Source: an uncultured Flavobacteriales bacterium
Lineage (GTDB): Bacteria; Bacteroidota; Bacteroidia; Flavobacteriales_D; Sanyastnellaceae
DNA: 64,000 nt
Direction of reading: 5' to 3'
Assembly (NCBI GenBank): GCA_937881575.1
Contig: CALGEI010000042.1
Span: forward strand, 124,001-188,000
In this document: positions 49,991-57,973 of the stretch, piece by piece
Numbering within the stretch: position 1 is the stretch's first letter
How the letters are laid out: every line of letters begins with the position of its first letter
Program-made: the position numbers and the translations under genes
The notes under the pieces: generated by a model
The model's input: the letters and a program-made list of their open reading frames with translations, nothing else
Databases searched by the model: none
What the model was told of the DNA's origin: nothing

Positions 49991-50926
49991 TTAGTTCGCT
50001 GTGTTGGGGTGCCCCTCGGCGCTGACGGCCCTTTTGCGCATCCAGTTGATCCCGATCCAAGCAATCGGCAATGACACAGATGCGGTCAAATAGTCACTCA
50101 ATTCCCATGAGCCCATGGCCACCATTTCCTCTTGAACCCATTCGGCACCAAACCAAGCAGCGAGGCAGACAGCCATGGCATTGTTGAGAAAATGAGCAAC
50201 AATAGCAGGCCATAGGCTTCCGCTGTAATAGACGAGGTAACCGAGTCCTGCTCCTAAAATCATGCGGGGTAAGAACCCTTGAAATTGCAAGTGAATGGCA
50301 CTAAAGAGCAACGCACTGATCCAAATGCCAACATGCGCGGATCCGGTCCAACGAGCAAAGAGCGGCTGCAACACTCCGCGAAAAGTCAACTCTTCGCAAA
50401 TGGCTGGCAATATGGCCACTGCCACTAAAGTCGCAGGGAATTGCCATGCGGCATCAAAAGAAAGAAGAGAGACCGTGACATCTTGAGCCATTTTTTCGAG
50501 CGAATCGGCCTGGGTCACCCACGAAGACGGTAAAAAACCCATGCAGGCTGTATTGAGGCGATAGGTGATGTCAATGAGTGGTTGGGCACACCAAGCGAAC
50601 ACGGCCGCCCACAACAGCCAAAGCAGACTTCCGGGCATGCGGCCCGTTACCAAGGTTTGATTCTTGAACAAATAGCGGGCAAACAGCGCTGCGAATCCAA
50701 ATGAAATGAGTTGATTGAGGCTGTTTAAAACCAAGTTGTATTCGCGCCCTCCCTCGGATTGTGGCGTGTTCATGGAGGCCATCGCTTGCGTCATCGAATC
50801 GCCGGTTGCGAGTGTCATCAGAAAGAGCCCGAGTCCAGCGGCCAAGCCCATTCCGGATAGAATGGTGCACAAAAAGAAGATGAATTGGCCAAAGGGGTGC
50901 ATGGTCTGAAAAGCAGTTCGAATCAT
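49991..50926 (-). CDS. CPBP-family intramembrane metalloprotease-like protein
   Basis: A 311-residue inner-membrane protein with about eight helices. The Abi/CPBP hallmarks are present in the C-terminal half: EELTFRG (the EExxxR motif) near residue 182 and FSAIHLQFQ (FxxxH) near 210, followed by GAGLGYLVYYSGSLWPAIVAHFLNN (named by its ends) with the second His. These are the ligand and catalytic residues of Rce1-type proteases, though bacterial members have few proven substrates. The start at 50926 is preferred over far longer in-frame starts that would run through the divergent dusB gene. Confidence 0.86.
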   Translation of the reverse strand: MIRTAFQTMHPFGQFIFFLCTILSGMGLAAGLGLFLMTLATGDSMTQAMASMNTPQSEGGREYNLVLNSLNQLISFGFAALFARYLFKNQTLVTGRMPGSLLWLLWAAVFAWCAQPLIDITYRLNTACMGFLPSSWVTQADSLEKMAQDVTVSLLSFDAAWQFPATLVAVAILPAICEELTFRGVLQPLFARWTGSAHVGIWISALLFSAIHLQFQGFLPRMILGAGLGYLVYYSGSLWPAIVAHFLNNAMAVCLAAWFGAEWVQEEMVAMGSWELSDYLTASVSLPIAWIGINWMRKRAVSAEGHPNTAN

Positions 50927-50993
50927 GACGTATTTTTGCAGTGAGGTTGCAAGTTCGTTGATTGCGGCATTTTGTGGATGATCTGAAGAAAAA

Positions 50994-51983
50994 ATGATAC
51001 GAATCGGAGACCTTGAAATTCCAGACTTCCCGCTGTTGTTGGCGCCCATGGAAGATGTGAGCGACCCGCCTTTTCGGGCGCTTTGCAAACAATACGGTGC
51101 GGACTTGATGTACACGGAGTTCATCAGTTCTGAGGGCCTCATTCGGGATGCCGCCAAGAGCCGCGCCAAGTTGGATATTTTCGAATATGAACGCCCCGTG
51201 GGAATTCAGATTTTCGGCAGTGAGATTGGGTCCATGCGTCAAGCTGCGGCGATCACCGAAGAGGCTCAACCTGACATCATTGACATCAATTACGGCTGTC
51301 CTGTAAAGAAGGTCGCGTGCCGGGGCGCCGGGGCGGGTATTTTGCAGGATATCCCCAAGATGGTGTCAATGACGAAGGAAATAGTGGACACGTGTACCTT
51401 GCCGGTGACGGTCAAAACCCGACTTGGCTGGGACGACCAGTCCAAGCACATTGTTGAGGTGGCAGAACGATTGCAGGATGTCGGAATTCAAGCGATTAGC
51501 ATCCATGGACGCACCCGGGCTCAGATGTACAAGGGAGAGGCGGACTGGTCCTTGATTGCAGCGGTGAAGAACAACCCGCGCATGCACATCCCCGTGTTCG
51601 GCAATGGGGACATCGACTCCCCGCAAAAAGCAGTTGAGTATAAGAAGCGCTATGGAGTAGACGGCATTATGATAGGCCGAGCGAGCATTGGAGCGCCATG
51701 GATTTTTCGCGAAATCAAGCATTACATCAAAACAGGTGAGGTACTACCGCCACCAGACATGGATGAACGGGTGGCTGCTGCAAGACAGCATTTCGAAAAG
51801 AGCATTGAATGGAAAGGAGACCGGTTAGGAGTGGTAGAGATGCGCAGGCACTATGCCAATTACTTCAAAGGTCTCCGTGATTTTAAGAGCCACCGATTGG
51901 ATCTGGTGACCTTGGATGCCCCCGACGACATTCGCTCCAAACTGGATGAAATAGCAGCACTGAGTTGGGAAGTCGCCCCTTGA
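50994..51983 (+). CDS. dusB: tRNA-dihydrouridine synthase
   Basis: Dus enzymes reduce uridine in the tRNA D-loop using FMN and NADPH. The 329-residue protein has LLAPMEDVSDPPFR near residue 15, INYGCPVKKVACRGAGAGIL near 98 (including the catalytic Cys region), VKTRLGWD near 138, ISIHGRTRAQMYKGEADW near 165 and GNGDIDSPQKA near 205. The GCPVKKVxCRGAGAGIL sequence and total length fit the DusB group. Its start is divergent from the CPBP gene, and it ends three bases before the convergent permease gene. Confidence 0.92.
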   Translation: MIRIGDLEIPDFPLLLAPMEDVSDPPFRALCKQYGADLMYTEFISSEGLIRDAAKSRAKLDIFEYERPVGIQIFGSEIGSMRQAAAITEEAQPDIIDINYGCPVKKVACRGAGAGILQDIPKMVSMTKEIVDTCTLPVTVKTRLGWDDQSKHIVEVAERLQDVGIQAISIHGRTRAQMYKGEADWSLIAAVKNNPRMHIPVFGNGDIDSPQKAVEYKKRYGVDGIMIGRASIGAPWIFREIKHYIKTGEVLPPPDMDERVAAARQHFEKSIEWKGDRLGVVEMRRHYANYFKGLRDFKSHRLDLVTLDAPDDIRSKLDEIAALSWEVAP

Positions 51984-51986
51984 ATA

Positions 51987-53231
51987 TTAATGCAGTAGCC
52001 GTCTCACGAGTCGCCGAACCATCCAGCCTGAACCGACCCCGCCGATTGCAATCACAATGGTAAGTGTGCCAATCACATCGGACCACTCCAATTCGACCGG
52101 GTAAGCCGGGATCACCGATCCTTGAAGTTGAACCCACTCAAAGGTTTTTTGTCCCCAAACAAGCAAAATTCCGATAACCGCCCCAACGGCGCCTCCGAGC
52201 GTGTTGATGAGCAGTCCTTGCAAAGAAAAAACGCGTTCGAGCCTTGAGTCACTGAGTCCCATAGCGTGCAATACGGCCATGTCTTCGCGTTTGTCGAGCA
52301 GTAACATGGTCAAGGAAGCCATGACATTGAATGCCGCAACGACCAGTATAAAACTGAGAATCACAAACGTGGCCCATTTCTCAGCCCGATTGGTTTGGGT
52401 AATCAGTTGGTTTTTTTCACCACGCGTTCGAATGCGAATGGCTTCAGGCGCTGAGGCGGCTGATTCCCTCATTTTTTCTGCGGCCTCTTCTTCAGAAACA
52501 CCTGGCATGAGGGCCAACTCAAATCGACTGACCTCGTTCGTAAACCCGAACAAATCTTGCGCCAGCCTCAACGGGGCCAGAATGAAACGGGTGTCCAAAT
52601 CGGCGTTGATTGAAAAGACATCACATCCCAAAGCTTCACGAGATTGAAAGGCACGTTCTCGATGTTTGGAAAGTTTTTTCCCGCGGATAGGAGCTTTCAG
52701 CTGAAGGAGCGCGTGTTCAGGGCCTTCATTGATTCGACCAATGCCCAACATATTCCGAACACCAATCCCGAGAGTGACACAGGGAAGACCGTGCATTTCG
52801 GGATTCCAATTCTCTGAACGGAGTGCCCGCTCTACAGGAGCGGCTTGCAACAACAAGGAGTCAAAAGCAAGCATGGTCACCACGAGTGGCGCTCCCGTGC
52901 CAAAGGCAATCACGGTCTCTTCTTCGATCACCGGCGCGAGACTTTGAAACACCGGCTCGTCACTTTCTGGCCCCCATTGTGCGATGGCCCAATCCGCGAT
53001 CTCATCTGAAAGCACCGTTCCGGTTTCTGGAAGGATGGCCACCGGTGAGTCCAATGTTCCAAATAATTCTGTCACCACAGATTCGATGCCGTTGAAGGCA
53101 CTCAAAATTGCAATCATTGCCGCGGTGACGGCAGCGATGACAAACATAGAAATGACGGAAATGAGGTGAGTGAGGTTCCGTGTTTTGGAACTAAGGGCGT
53201 AACGCCAGGCAAGTCTTACCGGCAGTCTCAC
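51987..53231 (-). CDS. LolE/FtsX-type lipoprotein-releasing permease
   Basis: A 414-residue inner-membrane protein with the LolC/LolE layout: one N-terminal helix (ISVISMFVIAAVTAAMIAIL near residue 24), a periplasmic domain (about 45-275), then three helices with LLDKREDMAVLHAMGLSDSRL (named by its ends) near 315, the coupling segment. The short N-terminal signature RLAWRYALSSKTRN is typical of the family. The ATPase partner is not adjacent. A role in extracting lipoproteins from the inner membrane is a family-level inference. It starts two bases after the rbfA stop, and both lie on one transcript. Confidence 0.85.
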   Translation of the reverse strand: MRLPVRLAWRYALSSKTRNLTHLISVISMFVIAAVTAAMIAILSAFNGIESVVTELFGTLDSPVAILPETGTVLSDEIADWAIAQWGPESDEPVFQSLAPVIEEETVIAFGTGAPLVVTMLAFDSLLLQAAPVERALRSENWNPEMHGLPCVTLGIGVRNMLGIGRINEGPEHALLQLKAPIRGKKLSKHRERAFQSREALGCDVFSINADLDTRFILAPLRLAQDLFGFTNEVSRFELALMPGVSEEEAAEKMRESAASAPEAIRIRTRGEKNQLITQTNRAEKWATFVILSFILVVAAFNVMASLTMLLLDKREDMAVLHAMGLSDSRLERVFSLQGLLINTLGGAVGAVIGILLVWGQKTFEWVQLQGSVIPAYPVELEWSDVIGTLTIVIAIGGVGSGWMVRRLVRRLLH

Positions 53232-53233
53232 GG

Positions 53234-53572
53234 TTACTTCTTCAAGGCTTCATTGATGGCCTCATAGTAATCGAGGCTATCGTCCAAGTAAAAGTTCAAT
53301 TCGGGAATGATGCGAACCTGCTTCCCAATCTTATCGCTCAATGCTTTGCGGATTCTCCAGCCTTCGCTTCGAACGGCTTCCAACGCCACGTTCTTATCGG
53401 GCACAGCCATGAAGCTAACGTAGACTTTGGATAAACCCAAATCTGGCGTCATCCGCACCTTCGTGACAGAAATGAACATGCCTGCAAACCATTCTCCACT
53501 GCGTTGCTGAAAAATGGTGCTCAAATCCCTTCGGATGAGTTCGGCTACTTTTTCTTGACGGATTTCTCCCAT
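53234..53572 (-). CDS. rbfA: 30S ribosome-binding factor A
   Basis: RbfA is a small KH-like factor for late 30S maturation. The 112-residue protein opens RQEKVAELIRRDLSTIFQQR (exactly 20 residues) near residue 4 and continues ISVTKVRMTPDLGLSKVYVSF, named by its ends, then PELNFYLDDSLDYYEAI near the end, all characteristic of RbfA. The ATG at 53572 is 12 bases after a GACCTTTG element. It is cotranscribed with the LolE-like permease downstream, and follows the hflX gene, which ends 42 bases away. Confidence 0.92.
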   Translation of the reverse strand: MGEIRQEKVAELIRRDLSTIFQQRSGEWFAGMFISVTKVRMTPDLGLSKVYVSFMAVPDKNVALEAVRSEGWRIRKALSDKIGKQVRIIPELNFYLDDSLDYYEAINEALKK

Positions 53573-53576
53573 GGGC

Positions 53577-53584
53577 CAAAGGTC
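53577..53584 (-). promoter_or_regulatory. Leaderless-type -10 element of rbfA
   Basis: Minus strand GACCTTTG, then GCCC, then ATG. It differs from TAnnTTTG only in the first base and is at the 12-base placement. Confidence 0.45.
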
Positions 53585-53614
53585 GGAAACTCAAGACAAT
53601 GCTTGACCTCCCAT

Positions 53615-54793
53615 TCAATAAAGAAACTGGTGGTAGGGATAACGCTTCACATGGATCTCCTTGACCTTCTCATAAAGGAGGTCTTTCAGAGCATCCACCC
53701 CTGTTTTTTCAATGGCTGACAAGAAAATAACTTCGTGGCCTGCGGATTCAAATCGTTCACGGATTCCAGTGATTTGATCCAGTCGCGTGGGGCCAAAGGC
53801 TTCTTCTTCAAGGCGATCCATTTTATTGAACACGATGACTACGGGCTTGTCGTCGCTGCCGATTTCGGCGAGAGTGGTGTTCACCACATCGATCTGATCT
53901 TCAAATTGCGGGTGACTGACATCGACCACGTGCAGAAGAAGATCGCTTTCACGGGTTTCATCCAAAGTGGATTTGAAACTCTCAATGAGTTGGTGAGGCA
54001 GCTTCCGAATGAACCCAACGGTGTCGCTAAGGAGGAATGGCAGGTTTTGCAAAACCACTTTGCGGACGGTTGTGTCAAGGGTCGCGAAGAGTTTGTTCTC
54101 AGCGAAAACGTCGCTTTTCGAGAGCAGCGTCATGAGGGTACTCTTCCCCGCGTTGGTGTATCCCACTAGCGCCACTCGGACCATGGAGCCGCGATTGCCA
54201 CGTTGCGTCGACATTTGCTTGTCGATGGCGAGCAATTCCTTTTTGAGTAGGGCAATGCGGTCGCGAATGATCCGTCGATCCGTTTCAATTTCCTTCTCTC
54301 CTGGGCCCTTCATGCCGATTCCTCCTTTTTGCTTCTGCAAGTGGGACCACATGTTGGTCAGACGAGGAAGCAAGTATTGGTACTGGGCGAGTTCAACTTG
54401 AGTTTTGGCGTGCGCTGTCCTTGCCCGTTGCGCGAAAATGTCCAAGATGAGGTTGGGGCGGTCCAAGATCTTCCGTTCGGGAATGACCTTCTCCAAATTC
54501 CGCATTTGGGTGGCCGTCAATTCATCGTCAAAAATGAGCATGTCAATGTCATGCTCTTCAACGTATTCCTTGATTTCTTGAGCCTTGCCTGACCCGACAA
54601 ACGTCCGAATGTCCGGCTTGTCCAATCCTTGGATGAACACTCGTTTGGTAATGGCTTGTGCGGTGGAAGCAAGAAAGGCGAGCTCGTCCAAATATTCTTC
54701 AACGAGTACACGGGTCACCCGGCCTGTAACCAAGCCGACCAAGACACACGTTTCGGGTTCGAGTTGCGTGCTGATGAGTTTTTTCTCTAGCAT
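53615..54793 (-). CDS. hflX: HflX-family GTPase
   Basis: HflX binds the 50S subunit and splits stalled or hibernating ribosomes. The 392-residue protein has an N-terminal HflX domain (about 1-180, with VGSGKAQEIKEYV and LIFDDELTATQMRNLE), a coiled region and GMKGPGEKEIETDRR, and then the G domain: G1 GYTNAGKSTLM near 212, G3 DTVGFI near 258, G4 NKMD near 325, and G5 LSAIEKTG near 360. It begins three bases after the cytochrome c stop, so it is the third gene of that operon. Its C-terminal end lies 42 bases from rbfA. Confidence 0.92.
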   Translation of the reverse strand: MLEKKLISTQLEPETCVLVGLVTGRVTRVLVEEYLDELAFLASTAQAITKRVFIQGLDKPDIRTFVGSGKAQEIKEYVEEHDIDMLIFDDELTATQMRNLEKVIPERKILDRPNLILDIFAQRARTAHAKTQVELAQYQYLLPRLTNMWSHLQKQKGGIGMKGPGEKEIETDRRIIRDRIALLKKELLAIDKQMSTQRGNRGSMVRVALVGYTNAGKSTLMTLLSKSDVFAENKLFATLDTTVRKVVLQNLPFLLSDTVGFIRKLPHQLIESFKSTLDETRESDLLLHVVDVSHPQFEDQIDVVNTTLAEIGSDDKPVVIVFNKMDRLEEEAFGPTRLDQITGIRERFESAGHEVIFLSAIEKTGVDALKDLLYEKVKEIHVKRYPYHQFLY

Positions 54794-54796
54794 GAT

Positions 54797-55150
54797 TCAG
54801 TCCCGGAATTCCTCGATATAGTGTGCGATTCCTCGGATCGTGGCGGCATCCAAAATGCCTTTTTGAGGCGGCATGGTGCCTTTTCCGTAAGTGATCAGTG
54901 CGATGCGCTCCTCAAGCGTGAGTTTGGACAAAGACAAGTCAGGAGCCTTGGTTGCCATCAGCCTCCCATCCCCACCATGACAAAGAGAGCATTTCATGGT
55001 GTATGCTCGTTGAATTTGTGCATCTGAAGGAGGCTGCTTCGTCGCTGTGTTTTCAGGCACATCGGTGGGAGAACTGCATCCGATGCCAAGCAGCAATCCA
55101 GCGGTCATCAACAGGCTGATTCCAGCGTATCGTTGCTTGCTCAAAACCAT
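54797..55150 (-). CDS. Small c-type cytochrome lipoprotein
   Basis: A 117-residue exported protein. The signal peptide has a lipobox, LLGIGC near residues 20-25, so the mature protein is probably lipid-anchored. The heme-binding motif CSLCH lies near 54-58 (CMLCH-type CxxCH), and GTMPPQKG near 91-98 provides the distal Met as in class I cytochromes. The mature domain is about 90 residues. Its coding start overlaps the 3' end of the membrane gene upstream by ten bases. Together they look like a small electron-transfer pair whose partners are unknown. Confidence 0.85.
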   Translation of the reverse strand: MVLSKQRYAGISLLMTAGLLLGIGCSSPTDVPENTATKQPPSDAQIQRAYTMKCSLCHGGDGRLMATKAPDLSLSKLTLEERIALITYGKGTMPPQKGILDAATIRGIAHYIEEFRD

Positions 55151-55593
55151 CCGTAGGCTTCAAACCCTGGTCGGAAAGGCCAAGGAATGCTCGCGATGAT
55201 GATGACCAAGGCTAAACCGAAGAAGAGAAATTGGCGCTTGTACTTGACAGCATCGTCCGTGGCACGTTTCACCAAACTGTGACCCAACGTGCCCAGGACG
55301 AGGGCGATGAGCATGCCGAGGAGATGTTCGACGACAAAAAACCGCATTACGGGCATGCCCATGACAGTCGAATCACCCAGCATCGAGGACCATCCTTTTC
55401 CCACGTACAAGGTCAAACCCAGCAAGAGCTGGACGTGCATGCTGATCATGGTGAACAGGCCGAGTTTGGCTTGTTTTGCCGAGAAGGCGTTGCCTTTGCT
55501 TTTTCCGATACGGGATTGAATCAAAGTCCAAACCAGCAAGAACAGTACAACCCATCGAAGGGCACTGTGGAGGTGTTGAAATCCTGTGAGCAT
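55141..55593 (-). CDS. Small four-helix membrane protein with paired His, cytochrome b-like
   Basis: A 150-residue inner-membrane protein with four predicted helices: LRWVVLFLLVWTLIQ near residue 12, GLFTMISMHVQLLLGLTLYV near 45, FFVVEHLLGMLIALVLGTLG near 84 and FLFFGLALVIIIASI near 122. Histidines in or near the helices (HLHS, MHVQ, VEHLL, LGHSL) would suit one or two b-type hemes; this is inference, since the family has no reviewed function known to me. It is encoded directly upstream of a c-type cytochrome, with a ten-base overlap, and preceded by a perfect leaderless-type promoter. Confidence 0.72.
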   Translation of the reverse strand: MLTGFQHLHSALRWVVLFLLVWTLIQSRIGKSKGNAFSAKQAKLGLFTMISMHVQLLLGLTLYVGKGWSSMLGDSTVMGMPVMRFFVVEHLLGMLIALVLGTLGHSLVKRATDDAVKYKRQFLFFGLALVIIIASIPWPFRPGFEAYGWF

Positions 55594-55597
55594 GGTT

Positions 55598-55605
55598 CAA
55601 AGATA
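55598..55605 (-). promoter_or_regulatory. Leaderless-type -10 element of the cytochrome operon
   Basis: Minus strand TATCTTTG, then AACC, then ATG: a perfect consensus at the exact 12-base position. Confidence 0.6.
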
Positions 55606-55666
55606 ACGCCCCGAGCCTGCTGTTAGCGAGACCCGAGGCGTCAATTCTTTTGAAACGAAAAGGGTG

Positions 55667-57022
55667 TCAGACGACGCCTTGATCAATCATGGAGTCAGCC
55701 ACCTTCACGAAGCCGGCGATGTTGGCGCCGCGCACATAATCGACATGGCCACTGGCGTCTTTTCCGTAAGCCACACATTGGCTGTGAATGTCCTTCATGA
55801 TGTTGAGCAAGCGTTCATCCACTTCTGCTCTAGACCAGCTAATGCGCAAACTGTTTTGCGACATTTCCAATCCGCTCGTGGCGACACCACCCGCATTGGA
55901 CGCTTTGCCTGGGGCAAACAAGACCTTGGCCTGGCCAAAGACCTCAATGGCTTCCGGAGTACTTGGCATGTTGGCACCTTCAGCAATGACAATGCAGCCG
56001 TTGTTGACCAGAGTTTGTGCTTCGTCACCGTTGAGTTCATTTTGCGTAGCACAAGGAAATGCTGCTTGACAAGCAATGCTCCAAGGACGTTGGCCTTCAT
56101 GGAAGGTCGATCCTGGGAATTGGTTGGCGTACTCTTGGATGCGGCCTCTGCGATTGTTCTTTAGATCCATGATCCAGTCCAACTTCGCCTGGTCGATTCC
56201 TGCAGGATCATGAATGAACCCTTTGGAATCGGACATCGTCAGCACCTTGGCTCCCATTTGAATGCACTTTTCAGCGGCATATTGGGCCACGTTACCAGAG
56301 CCAGAAATGACAGCAGATTTGCCTTCGAAATTTTCGCCTTTCGTGGCGAGCATCTCAGCAGCGAAGTAGACGGTGCCGTAGCCGGTCGCTTCAGGTCGGA
56401 TCAACGATCCTCCCCAGTTGCGGCCTTTGCCCGTAAGGACACCTGTAAACTCATTGCGCAAACGCTTGTATTGACCAAAGAGATAGCCGATTTCACGACC
56501 TCCAACGCCGATGTCTCCTGCGGGGACATCTGTGTTGGGACCAATGTGTCGAGCCAATTCCGTCATGAAGCTTTGGCAAAAGCGCATCACTTCAGCATCG
56601 GATTTGCCCTTGGGGTTGAAATCGGAACCGCCCTTACCGCCGCCCATGGGCAACGTGGTCAAACTGTTCTTGAATACTTGTTCGAATCCGAGGAACTTCA
56701 AAACACTCAACGTCACCGTTGGGTGAAACCGCAGTCCACCCTTATAGGGGCCAATTGCGGAGTTGAATTCTACCCGGTAACCGCGGTTGATTTGAACCTC
56801 GCCATCATCACGGGTCCAAGGGACTCGGAAAATGATGGTGCGCTCTGGTTCCACCATGCGCTCCAAAATGCGATGCTTCGCATACTGGGGGTGTTCAGAA
56901 ATAAAGGGAATGACGGTCTCGGCGACCTCTTGAACCGCTTGAATGAACTCCGATTCATGCGGGTTTTGGGCAGTCACTTGAGCCATAAAGGCATCAATCT
57001 GCGCCTGGTGAGATTGGGACAT
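55667..57022 (-). CDS. gdhA: Glutamate dehydrogenase, NADP-type hexameric
   Basis: GdhA aminates 2-oxoglutarate to glutamate and is a main route of ammonium uptake. The 451-residue protein has the 450-residue hexameric class length; it shows RVEFNSAIGPYKGGLRFHPTV (named by its ends), PMGGGKGGSDFNPKG near 123 with the catalytic Lys, VPAGDIGVGGREIG near 165 with the catalytic Asp, and a nucleotide fold with SGSGNVAQYAAEK near 239. This class is usually NADP-linked. The start is the ATG at 57022 rather than the TTG at 57025. It draws 2-oxoglutarate from the same node as sucA. Confidence 0.95.
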   Translation of the reverse strand: MSQSHQAQIDAFMAQVTAQNPHESEFIQAVQEVAETVIPFISEHPQYAKHRILERMVEPERTIIFRVPWTRDDGEVQINRGYRVEFNSAIGPYKGGLRFHPTVTLSVLKFLGFEQVFKNSLTTLPMGGGKGGSDFNPKGKSDAEVMRFCQSFMTELARHIGPNTDVPAGDIGVGGREIGYLFGQYKRLRNEFTGVLTGKGRNWGGSLIRPEATGYGTVYFAAEMLATKGENFEGKSAVISGSGNVAQYAAEKCIQMGAKVLTMSDSKGFIHDPAGIDQAKLDWIMDLKNNRRGRIQEYANQFPGSTFHEGQRPWSIACQAAFPCATQNELNGDEAQTLVNNGCIVIAEGANMPSTPEAIEVFGQAKVLFAPGKASNAGGVATSGLEMSQNSLRISWSRAEVDERLLNIMKDIHSQCVAYGKDASGHVDYVRGANIAGFVKVADSMIDQGVV

Positions 57023-57050
57023 CAACGTATCTATTAACGTTACAAGAACA

Positions 57051-57058
57051 CAAATCTA
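57051..57058 (-). promoter_or_regulatory. Probable -7 element of gdhA
   Basis: Minus strand TAGATTTG is a full TAnnTTTG, 28 bases before the ATG at 57022 and directly after the stop of the SDR gene. No TTG at the exact -33 distance. Confidence 0.45.
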
Positions 57059-57060
57059 AG

Positions 57061-57864
57061 TCACAAGGACAAAGTTCGACCACCATCAACCGGTAAATTG
57101 ATTCCGGAGATGTAACTCGCTGAAGGCGAGGCTAAAAATGTGATTGCACGTGCGATTTCTTCGGGTTTCCCTGTCCGATTCATAGGCACGGCAGATGCCA
57201 TCTGAGCGCGGATGGTCTCCTTTGATTGACCGGACTTGAGTGCTTTGGAAGAAATGATCTCATCCAGCCGGCTCGTGTCGGTTGCGCCTGGCAACACATT
57301 GTTGACCGTGATGCCATGAACGCCCACTTCGTTGGCCCATGTTTTGGCCCAACTGGCCACGGCTCCGCGGATCGTATTGCTCACGCCCAAACCGGAAAGT
57401 GGCTGCTTGACACTGGTGCTAATGACATTGATGATGCGGCCAAATCCAGCTGCTTTCATGCCGGGTAAAACAGCCTGTGCAAGCAACTGGTTGCAGATGA
57501 GGTGTTGCTCGAAGGTGCGCATGAAGGCCTCAGGAGCGGCATCAACGATTGGACCACCCGCGGGTCCTCCCGTGTTGTTGACCAAGATGTGAACCGTTTC
57601 ATGGGCGACAATGGAGCCGATTTTTTCCTGAACATCAGCGGGTTGGCTGAAGTCAGCAACAGCAAACGTGTGCCTATTCGGCTCATCCAAAGTCTGAATG
57701 GCAGCTTCTAATTTTTGCGCATTGCGCGCTATGATGATAACTCGGGCTCCCAAACCAGCGAGATGCTGTGCGGTTGCCAAACCAATTCCCTGAGAAGCAC
57801 CGCAGACGACGGCCGTCTTGTTCTCGAAGTTCATTGGCATCCATTGCGATGCTTGTTGACTCAT
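57061..57864 (-). CDS. SDR-fold protein lacking the catalytic Tyr and Lys
   Basis: A 267-residue Rossmann-fold protein of the short-chain dehydrogenase superfamily. The nucleotide motif is CGASQGIGLA near residues 21-30 and NNTGG near 96-100; LPGATDTSR near 190 and the PVDGGRTLS tail are typical. Where classical SDRs have Tyr-x3-Lys, this protein has SNTIR, that is Ser162 and Arg166, about 12 residues after the catalytic-like Ser150/Ser151. The same is seen in an atypical FabG-like subgroup whose members do not match the classic tetrad. Reductase activity is therefore doubtful, and its substrate is unknown. The ATG follows a TACCTTCG element by four bases. Confidence 0.85.
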   Translation of the reverse strand: MSQQASQWMPMNFENKTAVVCGASQGIGLATAQHLAGLGARVIIIARNAQKLEAAIQTLDEPNRHTFAVADFSQPADVQEKIGSIVAHETVHILVNNTGGPAGGPIVDAAPEAFMRTFEQHLICNQLLAQAVLPGMKAAGFGRIINVISTSVKQPLSGLGVSNTIRGAVASWAKTWANEVGVHGITVNNVLPGATDTSRLDEIISSKALKSGQSKETIRAQMASAVPMNRTGKPEEIARAITFLASPSASYISGINLPVDGGRTLSL

Positions 57865-57868
57865 TTCA

Positions 57869-57876
57869 CGAAGGTA
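57869..57876 (-). promoter_or_regulatory. Leaderless-type -10 element of the SDR gene
   Basis: Minus strand TACCTTCG, then TGAA, then ATG at 57864; the TTCG variant at the exact 12-base position. Confidence 0.5.
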
Positions 57877-57943
57877 GCAAGGAGCACCATCTTTTGGTGT
57901 CGGTTGAACGACCGAAACGAGGCGTCATCGCTTAGAATCGCTT

Positions 57944-57951
57944 TACATTTG
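57944..57951 (+). promoter_or_regulatory. Probable -7 element of mce
   Basis: TACATTTG is a full TAnnTTTG, 22 bases before the ATG at 57974, giving an ordinary short leader. Confidence 0.45.
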
Positions 57952-57973
57952 AACCACAGCAGATTCCCAGGAC

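Noticed and set aside
50927-51169. Longer N-terminus for the CPBP protease reaching into dusB
   Set aside because: It would be antisense to the conserved N-terminal half of DusB; the helix-rich protein begins naturally at 50926.
55607-55666. Candidate terminator for gdhA
   Set aside because: A CTTTT-AAAAG stem and GC-rich pairing possibilities exist but without a T-run after a stable stem, so not claimed.
56210-57037. 275-residue plus-strand open frame opposite gdhA
   Set aside because: It lies wholly antisense to the strongly conserved glutamate dehydrogenase, has no recognisable domain and mirrors that gene's codon bias.
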